Positions 15,879-23,753 are shown, counted from the first letter of the stretch. The stretch: DNA of 64,000 nt from Chromobacterium violaceum ATCC 12472 (GCF_000007705.1 NC_005085.1:3915752-3979751); one strand, 5' to 3'. Numbers and translations are program-made. Notes: generated from the sequence alone by a model not told the origin.

Positions 15879-16381
15879 CGCCATGCCTCCTTCAGCCTGG
15901 CCATCGCCAGCACGTCTTGGTAGACGCCGTCGCGCAGCGCGTAGGCGCGCATTCTGGCCTCCTCGACGAAGCCGAACTTTCGATACAGGCCCTGGGCGCG
16001 AGCGTTGTCGGCGAACACCGTCAGCTCGATGCGGCGCAGCCCCAGCCAGCCGTCGGCCTGCGCCAGCGCCGCCGCCATCAGCAGCGAGCCTATGCCCCGC
16101 CCATGCAGGCCGACATCGACGCCCAGGCCCAACTCGGCGGCGCGCAGCTGCCGCTCCCGGGCCGACGGCAGCAAGGCCGCCCAGCCCACAGCCCGCTCCG
16201 CCTCGTCCGCCGCCACCAGCACGGTGCGGCCCGGCTCGTTTTTCTGCAGCCATTCGCGCCGCTTGCTCAAGGCCGGCCAAGGCAGGCCCAGCATGTTGCC
16301 GAATACCGCCGGGTCGCTGAACATCGCGTTCAAGGCCTCGGCGTCGGACGGCTCGGCATGGCGGATTCGATATTCGCTCAT
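15875..16381 (-). CDS. GNAT acetyltransferase, YhhY-like, copy 2 of tandem
   Basis: 168 residues. Opens MSEYRIRHAEPSDAEAL; acetyl-CoA loop VGLHGRGIGSLLM; C-terminal block GLRRIELTVFADNARAQGLYRKFGF, as in YhhY. Overlaps its neighbours by four bases on both sides (16378-16381 and 15875-15878), so all three copies are translationally coupled. Substrate differences among copies are likely, because the acceptor-side residues (about 20-70) diverge most. Confidence 0.87.
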   Translation of the reverse strand: MSEYRIRHAEPSDAEALNAMFSDPAVFGNMLGLPWPALSKRREWLQKNEPGRTVLVAADEAERAVGWAALLPSARERQLRAAELGLGVDVGLHGRGIGSLLMAAALAQADGWLGLRRIELTVFADNARAQGLYRKFGFVEEARMRAYALRDGVYQDVLAMARLKEAWR

Positions 16382-16896
16382 GCCTCGGCCCTCCGAGGCC
16401 AGTTCAACCGCCCCATCACCAGCACGTCTTCCAGCTTGCCGGCGCGCAGCTGCTCCTGGCGCAGCCGGCCCTCGTATTCGAAGCCGAACTTCTCGTACAA
16501 GGCGATGGCGCGGGCATTGTCGTGGATGACCTTCAGCTCGATGCGGATCAAGCCCAGCCAGTTGTCGGCCAAGTCGATGATGGCGCGCATCATCGCCCCG
16601 CCGGCTCCCTTGCCTTGCCAATCGTCGCGCACCACCAGGAACAGTTCGGCGCTGTGGCGCACCCGCATGCCCTCATTGACAATGATCCCGGCCGAGCCGA
16701 CCACCTCGCCGCCGCCGGCGCAGGCCACCAGCTGATGAAGGTTGGCTGGTCGCTCGTTCAACTGTTTCTCGGTGTCGGCCAAAGGCTGGTGCGGCAGCTG
16801 CAGCGTGTCCGGATAGACGCCGGGGGACGTTTTGATGCGGTGGAGGGCGGCGGCGTCGGACGGTTCGACGGAACGGATCAAGTAAGGCTGGGACAT
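16378..16896 (-). CDS. GNAT acetyltransferase, YhhY-like, copy 1 of tandem
   Basis: 172 residues. The start at 16896 is set by CAGGAGACC at good spacing; the frame stays open upstream without a better site. Closest of the three to E. coli YhhY: DTLQLPHQP, RPANLHQLVAC, ADNWLGLIRIELKVIHDNARAIALYEKFGFEYEG region. Acetyl-CoA loop DDWQGKGAGGAMM. First gene of the operon; an AraC regulator gene ends 94 bases upstream on the same strand, with a palindrome in the gap. Confidence 0.88.
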   Translation of the reverse strand: MSQPYLIRSVEPSDAAALHRIKTSPGVYPDTLQLPHQPLADTEKQLNERPANLHQLVACAGGGEVVGSAGIIVNEGMRVRHSAELFLVVRDDWQGKGAGGAMMRAIIDLADNWLGLIRIELKVIHDNARAIALYEKFGFEYEGRLRQEQLRAGKLEDVLVMGRLNWPRRAEA

Positions 16897-16966
16897 GATG
16901 GTCTCCTGAGTTGATGGGCACAGGCGGGATCGCCGCCAGGCCCGGCACACCATCATGCCAAATAAC

Positions 16967-16983
16967 TATTGTGCATAGCAATA
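16967..16983 (-). promoter_or_regulatory. Palindrome between AraC gene and acetyltransferase operon
   Basis: TATTG-N7-CAATA inverted repeat in the AT-rich gap, about 70 bases upstream of the first GNAT start. Possibly an operator or part of the operon promoter. Confidence 0.35.
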
Positions 16984-16989
16984 TGATTT

Positions 16990-17733
16990 TCATGCCGACA
17001 AGTAGCGTCCCGGCGTCTCGCCGAAACAGCGGCGGAAGGCGACGATGAAGGCGCTGCTGCCGGCATAGCCCAGCTCCGCCGCGCAATAGCCGACCGAGCG
17101 CCCCTCGGCCAGCAGCGCCCTGGCCCGCAGCATGCGCAGCCGCTCGCGCCACTCGGCCACGCCCATGCCGGTCTCGGCGCGAAAATGGCGGATCAGGCTG
17201 CGCCTCGACATGCCGATCTGTCGCGCCCAGCGCTCAAGATCCCAATCCAGAGACGGATCGCGCGACAGGGCCTCGGCCAGTTTGCGCAGCGCCGGATGGG
17301 AAGGCCAGGCCAGGCTGGCCGGATAAGGCTCGGCCCAGGCCAACTCGTCCGCCAGCACGGCGACCAGCCGCCTGGCCGCGTCCGGACCGGCCTGCTCCGG
17401 CCAGTCGCCCAGGCGCTGGAACACGCCTTGCAGCAACGGCGAAGCCCGCCACACGCGCAGGTCCGGCGGCAAGGCCGGCAAGCAGGCCGCCTCCAGCTGC
17501 AGGCTCCAGCCGCGCAACTCGCCATGGTAATGCGCGCCATGCGGCATGCCCGGCGGAATCCAGCCGACGCAGCCGCCGGGCAGCAGGATGCGCCGGCCAT
17601 CCGCGTCCAGCTCCAACGCGCCTGCGCTGGCCCAGGCCAGCTGTCCCTCCGCATGGCTGTGGCGCGCGGTATGGTCGCCGACGCCGCGCCGCAACGCCGC
17701 CACCGCCAGTCCCGGCAGAATGGCTCGCTCCAT
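16990..17733 (-). CDS. AraC-family transcriptional regulator
   Basis: 247 residues. N-terminal cupin-like sensor domain (HTARHSHAEGQLAWASAG at about 20-38, PPGMPHGAHYHGE). C-terminal double HTH: first helix pair around WARQIGMSRRSLIRHFRAETG (about 167-187), second around SVGYCAAELGYAGSSAFIVAFRRCFGETPGRYL. Cytosolic DNA-binding protein with an unknown small-molecule ligand. Upstream of the three GNAT genes on the same strand, and divergent (95-base gap) from the unknown 111-residue gene; either may be its target. Confidence 0.9.
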   Translation of the reverse strand: MERAILPGLAVAALRRGVGDHTARHSHAEGQLAWASAGALELDADGRRILLPGGCVGWIPPGMPHGAHYHGELRGWSLQLEAACLPALPPDLRVWRASPLLQGVFQRLGDWPEQAGPDAARRLVAVLADELAWAEPYPASLAWPSHPALRKLAEALSRDPSLDWDLERWARQIGMSRRSLIRHFRAETGMGVAEWRERLRMLRARALLAEGRSVGYCAAELGYAGSSAFIVAFRRCFGETPGRYLSA

Positions 17734-17828
17734 ATTGGCCCTTTATAGATATTCATTGGCACTATATGGAAAGCAGGCCAATCCCGCCAGCGCGATACTG
17801 GGCGCTCATTCCACGCAAGGAGTTGGCC

Positions 17829-18164
17829 ATGAAACACGTACAACACACCGAAGCCCTGTCCGCGATCAACCGCAAGGTCATCGCCGACGGCGAGACGCTG
17901 CCGGCCGTGAAGCTGCGCGACGGCAGCACGGTGCAAACCGGCACCGTCGCGACCATGCTGGTCAACATCGCCGCCTACAACCGGGGCGAGCGAGGCGAGG
18001 TGGAGAACCAGCTGGAGCTGGCCGTGCCGACGCTGTTCAAAGTGGGACTGTTCGACCTGTTTCCGCCCGAGGAATGGACGCGGGGCGACAATCCGGGCCG
18101 CAAGCTGGTCGGGGAACTGGCTGGCCGGTGGCTGGCCGGGCCGACTAAAAACACATCGGCATGA
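17829..18164 (+). CDS. Unknown 111-residue protein, divergent from AraC gene
   Basis: 111 residues from ATG 17829, chosen for AAGGAG five bases before it. Soluble, no signal peptide or membrane segment. Contains LPAVKLRDGSTVQTGTVATML and ends GRKLVGELAGRWLAGPTKNTSA. I recognise no characterised family. The divergent AraC regulator shares its 95-base upstream region, so it is a candidate AraC target. An isochorismatase-like gene follows 64 bases downstream. Confidence 0.7.
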   Translation: MKHVQHTEALSAINRKVIADGETLPAVKLRDGSTVQTGTVATMLVNIAAYNRGERGEVENQLELAVPTLFKVGLFDLFPPEEWTRGDNPGRKLVGELAGRWLAGPTKNTSA

Positions 18165-18228
18165 TCAGACGATGCCAGCCCGCCGTCTTTGGCGTTAAGC
18201 TGTAGCCTCGAATCGACAGGAGCGGAAC

Positions 18229-18780
18229 ATGCTGATGCAAAGACAAGAAGCCGGCCTCTTGGTGGTGGACATCCAAGACAAGTTGCTGCCGGCGGTGCAC
18301 GACGCGGACGGGCTGTTGGCGCGCAGCCGCTGGCTGGTGGGCGTGGCGCGCGACCATGGGCTGCCCATCGTGTTTTCCGAGCAATACCCGCGCGGCCTGG
18401 GCGGCACCCTGGCCTCGCTGCGCGAAGAGGCGCCGGCAGCGCAGGTGGTGGACAAGCTGCACTTCTCCTGCGTGGCGGCGGATTGCCTGCCGCCGGCGCT
18501 GACCGACAAGCGCCAGATCATCGTCTGCGGCATGGAGGCCCACGTCTGCGTGCTGCAAACGGTGCTGCAGCTGCTGGCCGCCGGCAAGCAGGTATTCGTC
18601 GTCGCCGACGCCATCTCCAGCCGCAAGCCGTCCGACATCGAACTGGCGGTGGCGCGGATGCGCGCGGCCGGCGCGGTCATCGTCAGCCGGGAGATGATGC
18701 TGTTCGAACTGCTGGAAAAATCAGGCGGCGATCATTTCAAGGCGATGAGCCAGCGCTATCTGCTGGGCGATCAGCCCTGA
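18229..18780 (+). CDS. Isochorismatase-like cysteine hydrolase
   Basis: 183 residues. The family catalytic triad is visible as D14 (VVDIQDK), K76 (VDKLHFSC) and C107 (GMEAHVCVLQT), with the cis-peptide region before the Cys. Such enzymes hydrolyse amides or related bonds (nicotinamide, N-carbamoyl compounds, isochorismate). The short length and HVCV context fit the YcaC-like group of unknown substrate. GGAG precedes the ATG; a hairpin follows the stop. Confidence 0.88.
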   Translation: MLMQRQEAGLLVVDIQDKLLPAVHDADGLLARSRWLVGVARDHGLPIVFSEQYPRGLGGTLASLREEAPAAQVVDKLHFSCVAADCLPPALTDKRQIIVCGMEAHVCVLQTVLQLLAAGKQVFVVADAISSRKPSDIELAVARMRAAGAVIVSREMMLFELLEKSGGDHFKAMSQRYLLGDQP

Positions 18781-18788
18781 AAATGAAT

Positions 18789-18823
18789 CGGGGTTGTCGA
18801 AGCTTACCTCTTCGACAACCCCG
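18789..18823 (+). terminator. Long perfect hairpin after the isochorismatase-like gene
   Basis: CGGGGTTGTCGAAG / CTTCGACAACCCCG, 14 perfect base pairs with a 7-base loop, eight bases after the stop. There is no T run, so it may act as a Rho-independent terminator only weakly, or be a copy of an intergenic repeat. Confidence 0.55.
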
Positions 18824-19034
18824 TCCAATGGCGGCTTTGCCGCTCTCATCCTCCCCTTTGCAGACTGGCGCGCGAGCCTCGCGGCCCTGCTCACAGCTCG
18901 GACAGGATAAAGCAAACAGCGTGCCAGCTCATATCTCGCCGGAAAACGCCGTTTCAAACGGACACCTCAATGCCTTGCCGGCAAAACCGCACCAATTCAG
19001 TGCGTAAACGCCTCCAAATGCACCAAGATGCAAC

Positions 19035-19066
19035 ATTCATTAACACTTGCCGTCAGCTTAATGAAT
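19035..19066 (+). promoter_or_regulatory. 9-bp inverted repeat upstream of the DUF2322-like gene
   Basis: ATTCATTAA (19035-19043) and TTAATGAAT (19058-19066), perfect arms with a 14-base spacer (23 bases centre to centre, about two helical turns). It lies 78 bases before the start codon. The shape fits a dimeric regulator binding site. Confidence 0.5.
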
Positions 19067-19143
19067 ACCTTCATCTGGAACTGTCATCTTTAGCCCTTAT
19101 CCTATGAGTGACAGACAAGGCATGCATAACAAGGAGAATGACC

Positions 19144-19473
19144 ATGACCCCATTCCAGGATCTGCTGCAAACCCTGCCGCCCACCGACGGCATCGACGCC
19201 ATCGTGCTGCTGAGCCCGGAAGGCGAAGCGATGCACCGGCTGGAGAACCGCCCCGGCACCGCCGGCTCGGTGCGCGTCTACCACGCGCTGGTCAAGCGCC
19301 ACGGCCGCATCGACCGCAACGCCGCCCGCGAAGGACTGGAGCTGTTCGCCGAGCATACCGCGGCCGCCCGCGCCCATCCCGGCAGCCACCCCAACATCGA
19401 CCGCCTGCTGGCCATCGCCGAACAGGGCGCCCCGGGCCTGCGCGCCCGCGTCGTGCTGAAAACGGAAGAGTAA
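19144..19473 (+). CDS. DUF2322-like small protein
   Basis: 109 residues. ATG 19144 is preceded by AAGGAG with seven bases spacing; the ATG at 19138 is too close to it. Segments GIDAIVLLSPEGE, NRPGTAGSVRVYHALV and HPGSHPNIDRLLAI resemble DUF2322, a family of small cytosolic proteins of unknown function; assigned from memory, so moderately sure. It converges on the Dcu-type transporter gene, whose stop lies one base away. Confidence 0.7.
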   Translation: MTPFQDLLQTLPPTDGIDAIVLLSPEGEAMHRLENRPGTAGSVRVYHALVKRHGRIDRNAAREGLELFAEHTAAARAHPGSHPNIDRLLAIAEQGAPGLRARVVLKTEE

Positions 19474-19474
19474 G

Positions 19475-20785
19475 TCACCTCAAGGCCAGCAAGGCGAAGC
19501 CGGCCGCGATCGACACCGCGGTGCTCGCCAGCCCCGGCAGGATGAAGCTGTGGTTGAACACCCAGCGGCCGATGCGGGTGGTTCCGGTGTAATCCATCTC
19601 CACCGCCGCGATCAGGCTGGGATAGCTGGGCAGCACGTAGACGCCCACTACCGCCGGATAGATGGCGATCAGCACCGGCGACGCGATTCCCAGCGACACC
19701 CCCAGCGGCATCATCACCTTGGTGGTCGCCCCCTGGCTGAACAGGATCACCGCCATCGTGAACACCGCGAAGGCGAACAGCCATGGCGCCGACTCGATGA
19801 TGCTGACGATATTGTGTTTGAACAGCGGCAGATTGGCCTGGATAAAGGTATCGCTCATCCACGCCGCGCCCAGTATCGTCACCGCCGCCACCGCGCCGGA
19901 GCGGAACATGCTGCCCGACACCATGCCCTGCAGGTCGGCCTTGCATACCAGCACGGCCAGCGCGGAATAACCCAGCATGCACATCTGGATCACGTCCACC
20001 ATCGCCACCGGCTCCATGCCCTTGGCGCCGGGCCAGGCCGGGCGCAGCTGCGGCATCGCCGCCAAGAGCACGATCAGCGCCACCGTCAGCAGGAAACCGT
20101 AAACCGACCAGGCGGCGGTGCGCGGCAAGGCCTCCTCGGCGTCGGTCTGCGGCCGGCGGATGCCGCCGTCGGCCAGCCGCTGGCGGTAGACGGGATCGTC
20201 GGCCAGTTCGCAGCCGTAGCGCAGCATCACCGCCCCGCCCGCCAGCGCGCCCAGCAGCGTGGCCGGAATGCTGATCATGATGATGTCGGTCAGCGCGACG
20301 CCGTGCGGCGCCAGCACCGTGGCCAGCGCCACCGTGGCGGCGGATACCGGACAAGCGACGATGGCGTTCTGCGACGCCACGGTCAGGCCCGCCAGCGGCC
20401 GCTCGGGCCGGATGCCGGTCTTCTCCGCCACTTCCACCACGATGGGCATCAGCGCCAGCGCGATGAAGCCGGTGCCGGCAAGGAAGGTGGACAGCCAGCC
20501 CACCAGCGGCGCCAGCAGCACGATGTGGCGGGGATTGCGCCGCAGCAGCCGGGCGGCCACGCCGACCATGTAGTCCAGCCCGCGCGCCGATTGCAGCGCG
20601 GCGGACGCGGTGATGACCGAGATGATGATCAGGATCACGTCTATCGGCGCGTGGCCGGGTTTCAGGCCGAAGACGAATGTCAGGATGAACAAGCCGGCGC
20701 CGCCGGTGACGCCCAGCCCGATGCCGCCCATGCGCACGCCGAGGAAGATCAGCCCCAGCACGACTACGAGTTGCAGGTATACCAT
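19475..20785 (-). CDS. Anaerobic C4-dicarboxylate transporter, DcuA/DcuB family
   Basis: 436 residues, about 10-12 membrane segments. Family blocks: LGVRMGGIGLGVTGGAGL, ARGLDYMVGVAARLLRRNPRHI, FLAGTGFIALALMPI, DDPVYRQRLADG, and MDYTGTTRIGRWVFNHSFILPG at the C-terminus. Members exchange fumarate, aspartate, malate and succinate, mostly under anaerobic conditions, which fits FNR elsewhere in the window. The start at 20785 (MVYLQL) matches the family N-terminus. Convergent with the DUF2322-like gene, one base between stops. Confidence 0.9.
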   Translation of the reverse strand: MVYLQLVVVLGLIFLGVRMGGIGLGVTGGAGLFILTFVFGLKPGHAPIDVILIIISVITASAALQSARGLDYMVGVAARLLRRNPRHIVLLAPLVGWLSTFLAGTGFIALALMPIVVEVAEKTGIRPERPLAGLTVASQNAIVACPVSAATVALATVLAPHGVALTDIIMISIPATLLGALAGGAVMLRYGCELADDPVYRQRLADGGIRRPQTDAEEALPRTAAWSVYGFLLTVALIVLLAAMPQLRPAWPGAKGMEPVAMVDVIQMCMLGYSALAVLVCKADLQGMVSGSMFRSGAVAAVTILGAAWMSDTFIQANLPLFKHNIVSIIESAPWLFAFAVFTMAVILFSQGATTKVMMPLGVSLGIASPVLIAIYPAVVGVYVLPSYPSLIAAVEMDYTGTTRIGRWVFNHSFILPGLASTAVSIAAGFALLALR

Positions 20786-20871
20786 GATGCGACTTTCCGC
20801 AGGATCAGGGCCCCATTGTCGCAATAATGCCACGCCTGCGGATTGTCCAAGATCAGGATACGCTTATGCTC

Positions 20872-21777
20872 TTACAGCTCCCGCGCCATCGCGATCTCGC
20901 AAGCGCCGTGCCCGGTATCGCCCCAGCGCCCATTCAGCCTGGCGAAGCCTTCCGATGCGTACAAGGCCGTCGCCTCGCCCAGCGCGGCCGTGGTTTCCAG
21001 ATAAGCGCGCCGGTAGCCCAAGGCCCTCGCCTCGGCCAGCAGCCGGCGCAATAATCGCCTCCCCAGCCCGCGACCGCGCAGCGCCGCGTCGAAATACATC
21101 TTCTGCAGTTCGCATACATCTTGTTCGCCGCCCGCCAGCGGGGCGATGCCGCCGCCGCCAAGCAGTCGTCCGTCCGGCCCGATCACCACCAGATAGCAAG
21201 AGCCCGGCCGGTCGTAAACCTGGAACAGCGCGTCCAGCTGCGGATCGAGAAAGCTGCAGCCCTCGCCCAGGCCGTACTCGGCCGATACCCGCCGGATCAG
21301 CGCCGCCAGCTCGCCATTGTCGGCCGCCGCCAGCGGGCGGATGACGTAGCCGCGCTGCCTATCCGCCTGCGACAGCGCCCTGCGGTAAACGCGCAGGCCC
21401 GACTCCAGCGCCGCCCGCTCCCCGTCGTCCAGTTGAGCCAGCACCCGCTCCATGTCGGCGTCCATCGCCGCGTGCAGCCGCTTTAGCCAATCGCGGCCCG
21501 CTGCCGTCAGCTCGGCCAGCTTGCTGCGCCCGTCGGCCGGATCCGCCCGCCAGGCGATCAGACCGCGCTCGGCCAGCCGCTGCAACGGCCGGCTGCTGTT
21601 GGATTTGTCCACCCGCAAGCGCTCGGCCAGCTGCTGATTGTTCGCCGGGGCCGCCTCCAGCTCGATCAGCAGGTGAGCCTCCACCGGGCTCAGATCCACC
21701 TCGCCGCAACGGCCGGCCAGCATGCCCAGTTCCCTGACGATGTCGCGCGACAGCGCGCGCAGCTCGCGCTCGTTCAT
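20872..21777 (-). CDS. MarR-type HTH / GNAT acetyltransferase fusion
   Basis: 301 residues, two domains. Residues about 1-145 form a MarR-like winged HTH (VEAHLLIELEAAP, QQLAERLRVDKSNSSRPLQRLAERGLI, wing DPADGRSK). Residues about 150-301 form a GNAT domain (KMYFDAALRGRGLGRRLLRRLLAEA, then YLETTAALGEATALYASEGF). Such bifunctional regulators/acetyltransferases are known in proteobacteria; substrates are mostly unknown. Two identical-type palindromes directly upstream argue for autoregulation. Confidence 0.9.
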   Translation of the reverse strand: MNERELRALSRDIVRELGMLAGRCGEVDLSPVEAHLLIELEAAPANNQQLAERLRVDKSNSSRPLQRLAERGLIAWRADPADGRSKLAELTAAGRDWLKRLHAAMDADMERVLAQLDDGERAALESGLRVYRRALSQADRQRGYVIRPLAAADNGELAALIRRVSAEYGLGEGCSFLDPQLDALFQVYDRPGSCYLVVIGPDGRLLGGGGIAPLAGGEQDVCELQKMYFDAALRGRGLGRRLLRRLLAEARALGYRRAYLETTAALGEATALYASEGFARLNGRWGDTGHGACEIAMAREL

Positions 21778-21792
21778 GACGCGTCCTTTAAA

Positions 21793-21836
21793 GTTGCGAT
21801 ACGCAACCATAAACGATACAAGTTGCGCTACGCAAC
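21793..21836 (-). promoter_or_regulatory. Two operator palindromes of the MarR-GNAT gene
   Basis: GTTGCG-ATA-CGCAAC (21793-21807) and GTTGCG-CTA-CGCAAC (21822-21836), perfect 6-bp arms, 29 bases centre to centre. The similarity extends into flanking AA and CATA. They lie 16 bases upstream of the start codon, where repressor binding would block transcription. Confidence 0.8.
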
Positions 21837-21855
21837 CATATTTTCGCCAAATGCG

Positions 21856-21880
21856 AAAAAGCCCGCCGAAGCGGGCTTTT
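21856..21880 (-). terminator. Terminator of the rpsF-rplI operon
   Basis: AAAAGCCCGC-CGAA-GCGGGCTTTT, perfect stem with A/T runs on both sides, so it can stop transcription from either strand. It lies 24 bases after the rplI stop. Confidence 0.92.
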
Positions 21881-21903
21881 CTCGAAGATTCCTGAAACAG
21901 GAA

Positions 21904-22353
21904 TTAAGCTTCGCCGACCACAACGATCTTGATCGGGGTAACCACGTCGTGGTGCAGCGCGATCTCGATGTCGTATTCGCCGATGGCCTTGAACGGGCCG
22001 TTCGGCAGGCGAACTTCGTGACGCTTGATCTGCACGCCGAAAGCGGTAACCGCTTCGGCGACGTCGACGTTGGTCACGGAGCCGAACAGACGGCCGTCCA
22101 CGCCCGCCTTCTGGGCGATGGTGATCACGGCTTCGTTCAGCTTCTCGGCGCGAACCTTGGCGTCGGCCAGGATTTCGGCTTGCTTGGCTTCCAGTTCGGC
22201 GCGGCGAGCGTCGAACTCTTTCAGGTTGGCTTCGGTAGCGCGCTTGGCTTTGCCTTGCGGGATCAGGAAGTTACGGGCGAAGCCGTTCTTCACGTTCACC
22301 ACGTCACCCAGTTGACCCAGGTTGGCAACTTTTTCGAGCAGGATGATTTGCAT
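21904..22353 (-). CDS. rplI: 50S ribosomal protein L9
   Basis: 149 residues, full length. N-terminal rRNA-binding domain MQIILLEKVANLGQLGDVV and GFARNFLIPQGKA, a long connecting helix (about 41-75) and a C-terminal domain. Binds 23S rRNA domain V at the base of the L1 stalk. Last gene of rpsF-priB-rpsR-rplI. Confidence 0.97.
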   Translation of the reverse strand: MQIILLEKVANLGQLGDVVNVKNGFARNFLIPQGKAKRATEANLKEFDARRAELEAKQAEILADAKVRAEKLNEAVITIAQKAGVDGRLFGSVTNVDVAEAVTAFGVQIKRHEVRLPNGPFKAIGEYDIEIALHHDVVTPIKIVVVGEA

Positions 22354-22374
22354 CTCTTAAGTTCCTTTCCCGGT

Positions 22375-22602
22375 TTAGTGCTGATCGGTGTACGGCAAGA
22401 AGGCCAGGAAGCGAGCACGCTTGATAGCGGTGGTCAGCTGACGCTGGTAGCGGGCCTTGGTGCCGGTGATGCGAGCCGGGATGATTTTGCCGTTTTCGGC
22501 GATGAAATCCTTCAGGAGATCAACGGATTTGTAGTCGATTTCCTTGATGCCTTCTGCCGTGAAGCGGCAGAACTTCTTGCGCTTGAAGAGTTGACGAGCC
22601 AT
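22375..22602 (-). CDS. rpsR: 30S ribosomal protein S18
   Basis: 75 residues. [20 protein letters not shown] and [29 protein letters not shown] are typical. Assembles with S6 on 16S rRNA in the small-subunit platform. Five bases from priB and 21 bases from rplI. Confidence 0.97.
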   Translation of the reverse strand: MARQLFKRKKFCRFTAEGIKEIDYKSVDLLKDFIAENGKIIPARITGTKARYQRQLTTAIKRARFLAFLPYTDQH

Positions 22603-22607
22603 TTTGA

Positions 22608-22907
22608 CTAACCTTTTACAAATTCAACGTATTCGATATTGAGTACCAACCGCGGATTGCGCAGGCTGCGTTGGCTGAGAAAACCGGTGACGTTCATCAC
22701 CCGACCCGCCAGTTTCCCGGCGTGCTTTTTGGCTTCCTCTCCCACCCACACGGCCTGTATGTCGCAGGCCACATCGCGTTCGAATCCCCCGGCGCTTTGC
22801 CGGGACTGGTGCTTGAGCCACATTTCCACGACCGGCAAGCCGGCGGGCGTGTATCTCAGCGCATCTTCGCGATCAACCGTGACGGTCAGTACCAGGCGGT
22901 TCTGCAA
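22608..22907 (-). CDS. priB: Primosomal replication protein N (PriB)
   Basis: 99 residues, single OB fold related to SSB ([37 protein letters not shown]). Binds ssDNA and PriA to restart stalled forks. Its place between rpsF and rpsR is typical of beta- and gammaproteobacteria. The start appears to be TTG (reverse complement of CAA at 22905-22907), with AGGGG about eight bases upstream; no ATG or GTG fits the family N-terminus. Confidence 0.92.
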   Translation of the reverse strand: MQNRLVLTVTVDREDALRYTPAGLPVVEMWLKHQSRQSAGGFERDVACDIQAVWVGEEAKKHAGKLAGRVMNVTGFLSQRSLRNPRLVLNIEYVEFVKG

Positions 22908-22925
22908 GACTTGAGCCCCTGCCGA

Positions 22926-23300
22926 TTAGGCGGAAGCTTCAACCTCGGCAGCCGGCTGGGCGTCCAGCAGGTTCTTAGCCTTTTCGTCCTTCATCATCGG
23001 GGAAGCGTCGCTGATCGCGCGATCCATCTTGATGGTCAGGTGACGCAGAACGGCGTCGTTGAACTTGAAGGCGTGCTCGATCTCGGCCAGGGTTTCCGCT
23101 TGGCACTCGACGTTCATCAGAACGTAGTGAGCCTTGTGCAGTTTCTGGATCGGGTAGGCCAGTTGACGACGGCCCCAGTCTTCCAGACGGTGGATCTTGC
23201 CTTCGGCGGCCAGAACCATACCCTTGTAGCGTTCGATCATGGCCGGGACCTGTTCGGACTGGTCCGGGTGCACGATGAACACGATTTCGTAATGGCGCAT
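22926..23300 (-). CDS. rpsF: 30S ribosomal protein S6
   Basis: 124 residues. [19 protein letters not shown] opening, [20 protein letters not shown] core, acidic Ala/Glu-rich C-terminal tail. Forms a heterodimer with S18 on the 30S platform. First gene of the operon; AAGGAG sits just upstream of the ATG. Confidence 0.97.
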   Translation of the reverse strand: MRHYEIVFIVHPDQSEQVPAMIERYKGMVLAAEGKIHRLEDWGRRQLAYPIQKLHKAHYVLMNVECQAETLAEIEHAFKFNDAVLRHLTIKMDRAISDASPMMKDEKAKNLLDAQPAAEVEASA

Positions 23301-23324
23301 GTGAACTCCTTTTGGCTATTCGTA

Positions 23325-23398
23325 GCCTTTCGCCATGCGATTGCGAAAGGCAAGGTAGTAAACCGCAGCATTCTACGCACTTTGCCGCGGCCAGGCAA
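23325..23398 (-). promoter_or_regulatory. rpsF operon promoter and leader hairpin
   Basis: On the minus strand: -35 TTGCCT (23393-23398) and -10 TAGAAT (23370-23375) with 17-base spacing. The transcript leader contains a perfect 9-bp hairpin GCCTTTCGC / GCGAAAGGC (23325-23351) 24 bases before the rpsF ATG. Leaders of rpsF operons are known to bind S6:S18 for autoregulation; whether this hairpin has the needed motif was not established. Confidence 0.65.
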
Positions 23399-23456
23399 AC
23401 TTTAAGCGCGTTTTTTCAGAAACATCAACGCGCTGCGCCTGAGAAACGCGGTGGAA

Positions 23457-23753
23457 TTACAACTTCTTGTCGCGCTTGATGTCCACCACCACCCCGTCGC
23501 GCAGCGTGACGACAGTGGTGTAGGGAGTCTGGCCGTTGGCCAGCCAGGACAGCTGGCGGGTGGTGGACACGGTGGCCACGCCGCTGGCGAGCCGGCCCTG
23601 ATTGCTGTCGCTGCCGTAATCCGGCGCGCCGGCCACCGACACCAGCTCGGCCTCCAGCATGCCGTTGTGCAGCTTGATGTAGGTTTCGAACGGGATCGGC
23701 GCCGCGTGGGCGGCGCCGGAGGACAACAGCGCGATCCATGCCAGTTTCTTCAT
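23457..23753 (-). CDS. Small exported protein, possibly BamE/SmpA-like fold
   Basis: 98 residues from ATG 23753, which begins a clear signal peptide (MKKLAWIALLSSGAAHA, cleavage before APIPFE). The mature part has LEAELVSVAGAPDYGSD followed by strands and VTLRDGVVVDIKRDKKL. The G-x-P segment and terminal beta strands are reminiscent of SmpA/OmlA (BamE-like) domains, but the match is weak. No lipobox cysteine. It follows the CsoR gene on the same strand after 56 bases. Confidence 0.65.
   Translation of the reverse strand: MKKLAWIALLSSGAAHAAPIPFETYIKLHNGMLEAELVSVAGAPDYGSDSNQGRLASGVATVSTTRQLSWLANGQTPYTTVVTLRDGVVVDIKRDKKL

Larger units (their letters stand above)
18781..19143. other. 363-base intergenic region
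   Basis: No convincing gene. It holds a long perfect hairpin just after the isochorismatase-like gene and a 9-bp inverted repeat before the DUF2322-like gene (both listed separately). The middle part (about 18830-19020) shows no recognisable element. A 78-codon minus-strand frame over 18721-18957 reads through the hairpin and into the neighbour, and is not convincing. Confidence 0.6.

Noticed and set aside
18721-18957. 78-codon minus-strand frame after the isochorismatase-like gene
   Set aside because: It runs through a perfect hairpin and into the neighbouring gene, has no convincing ribosome binding site and no recognisable family.
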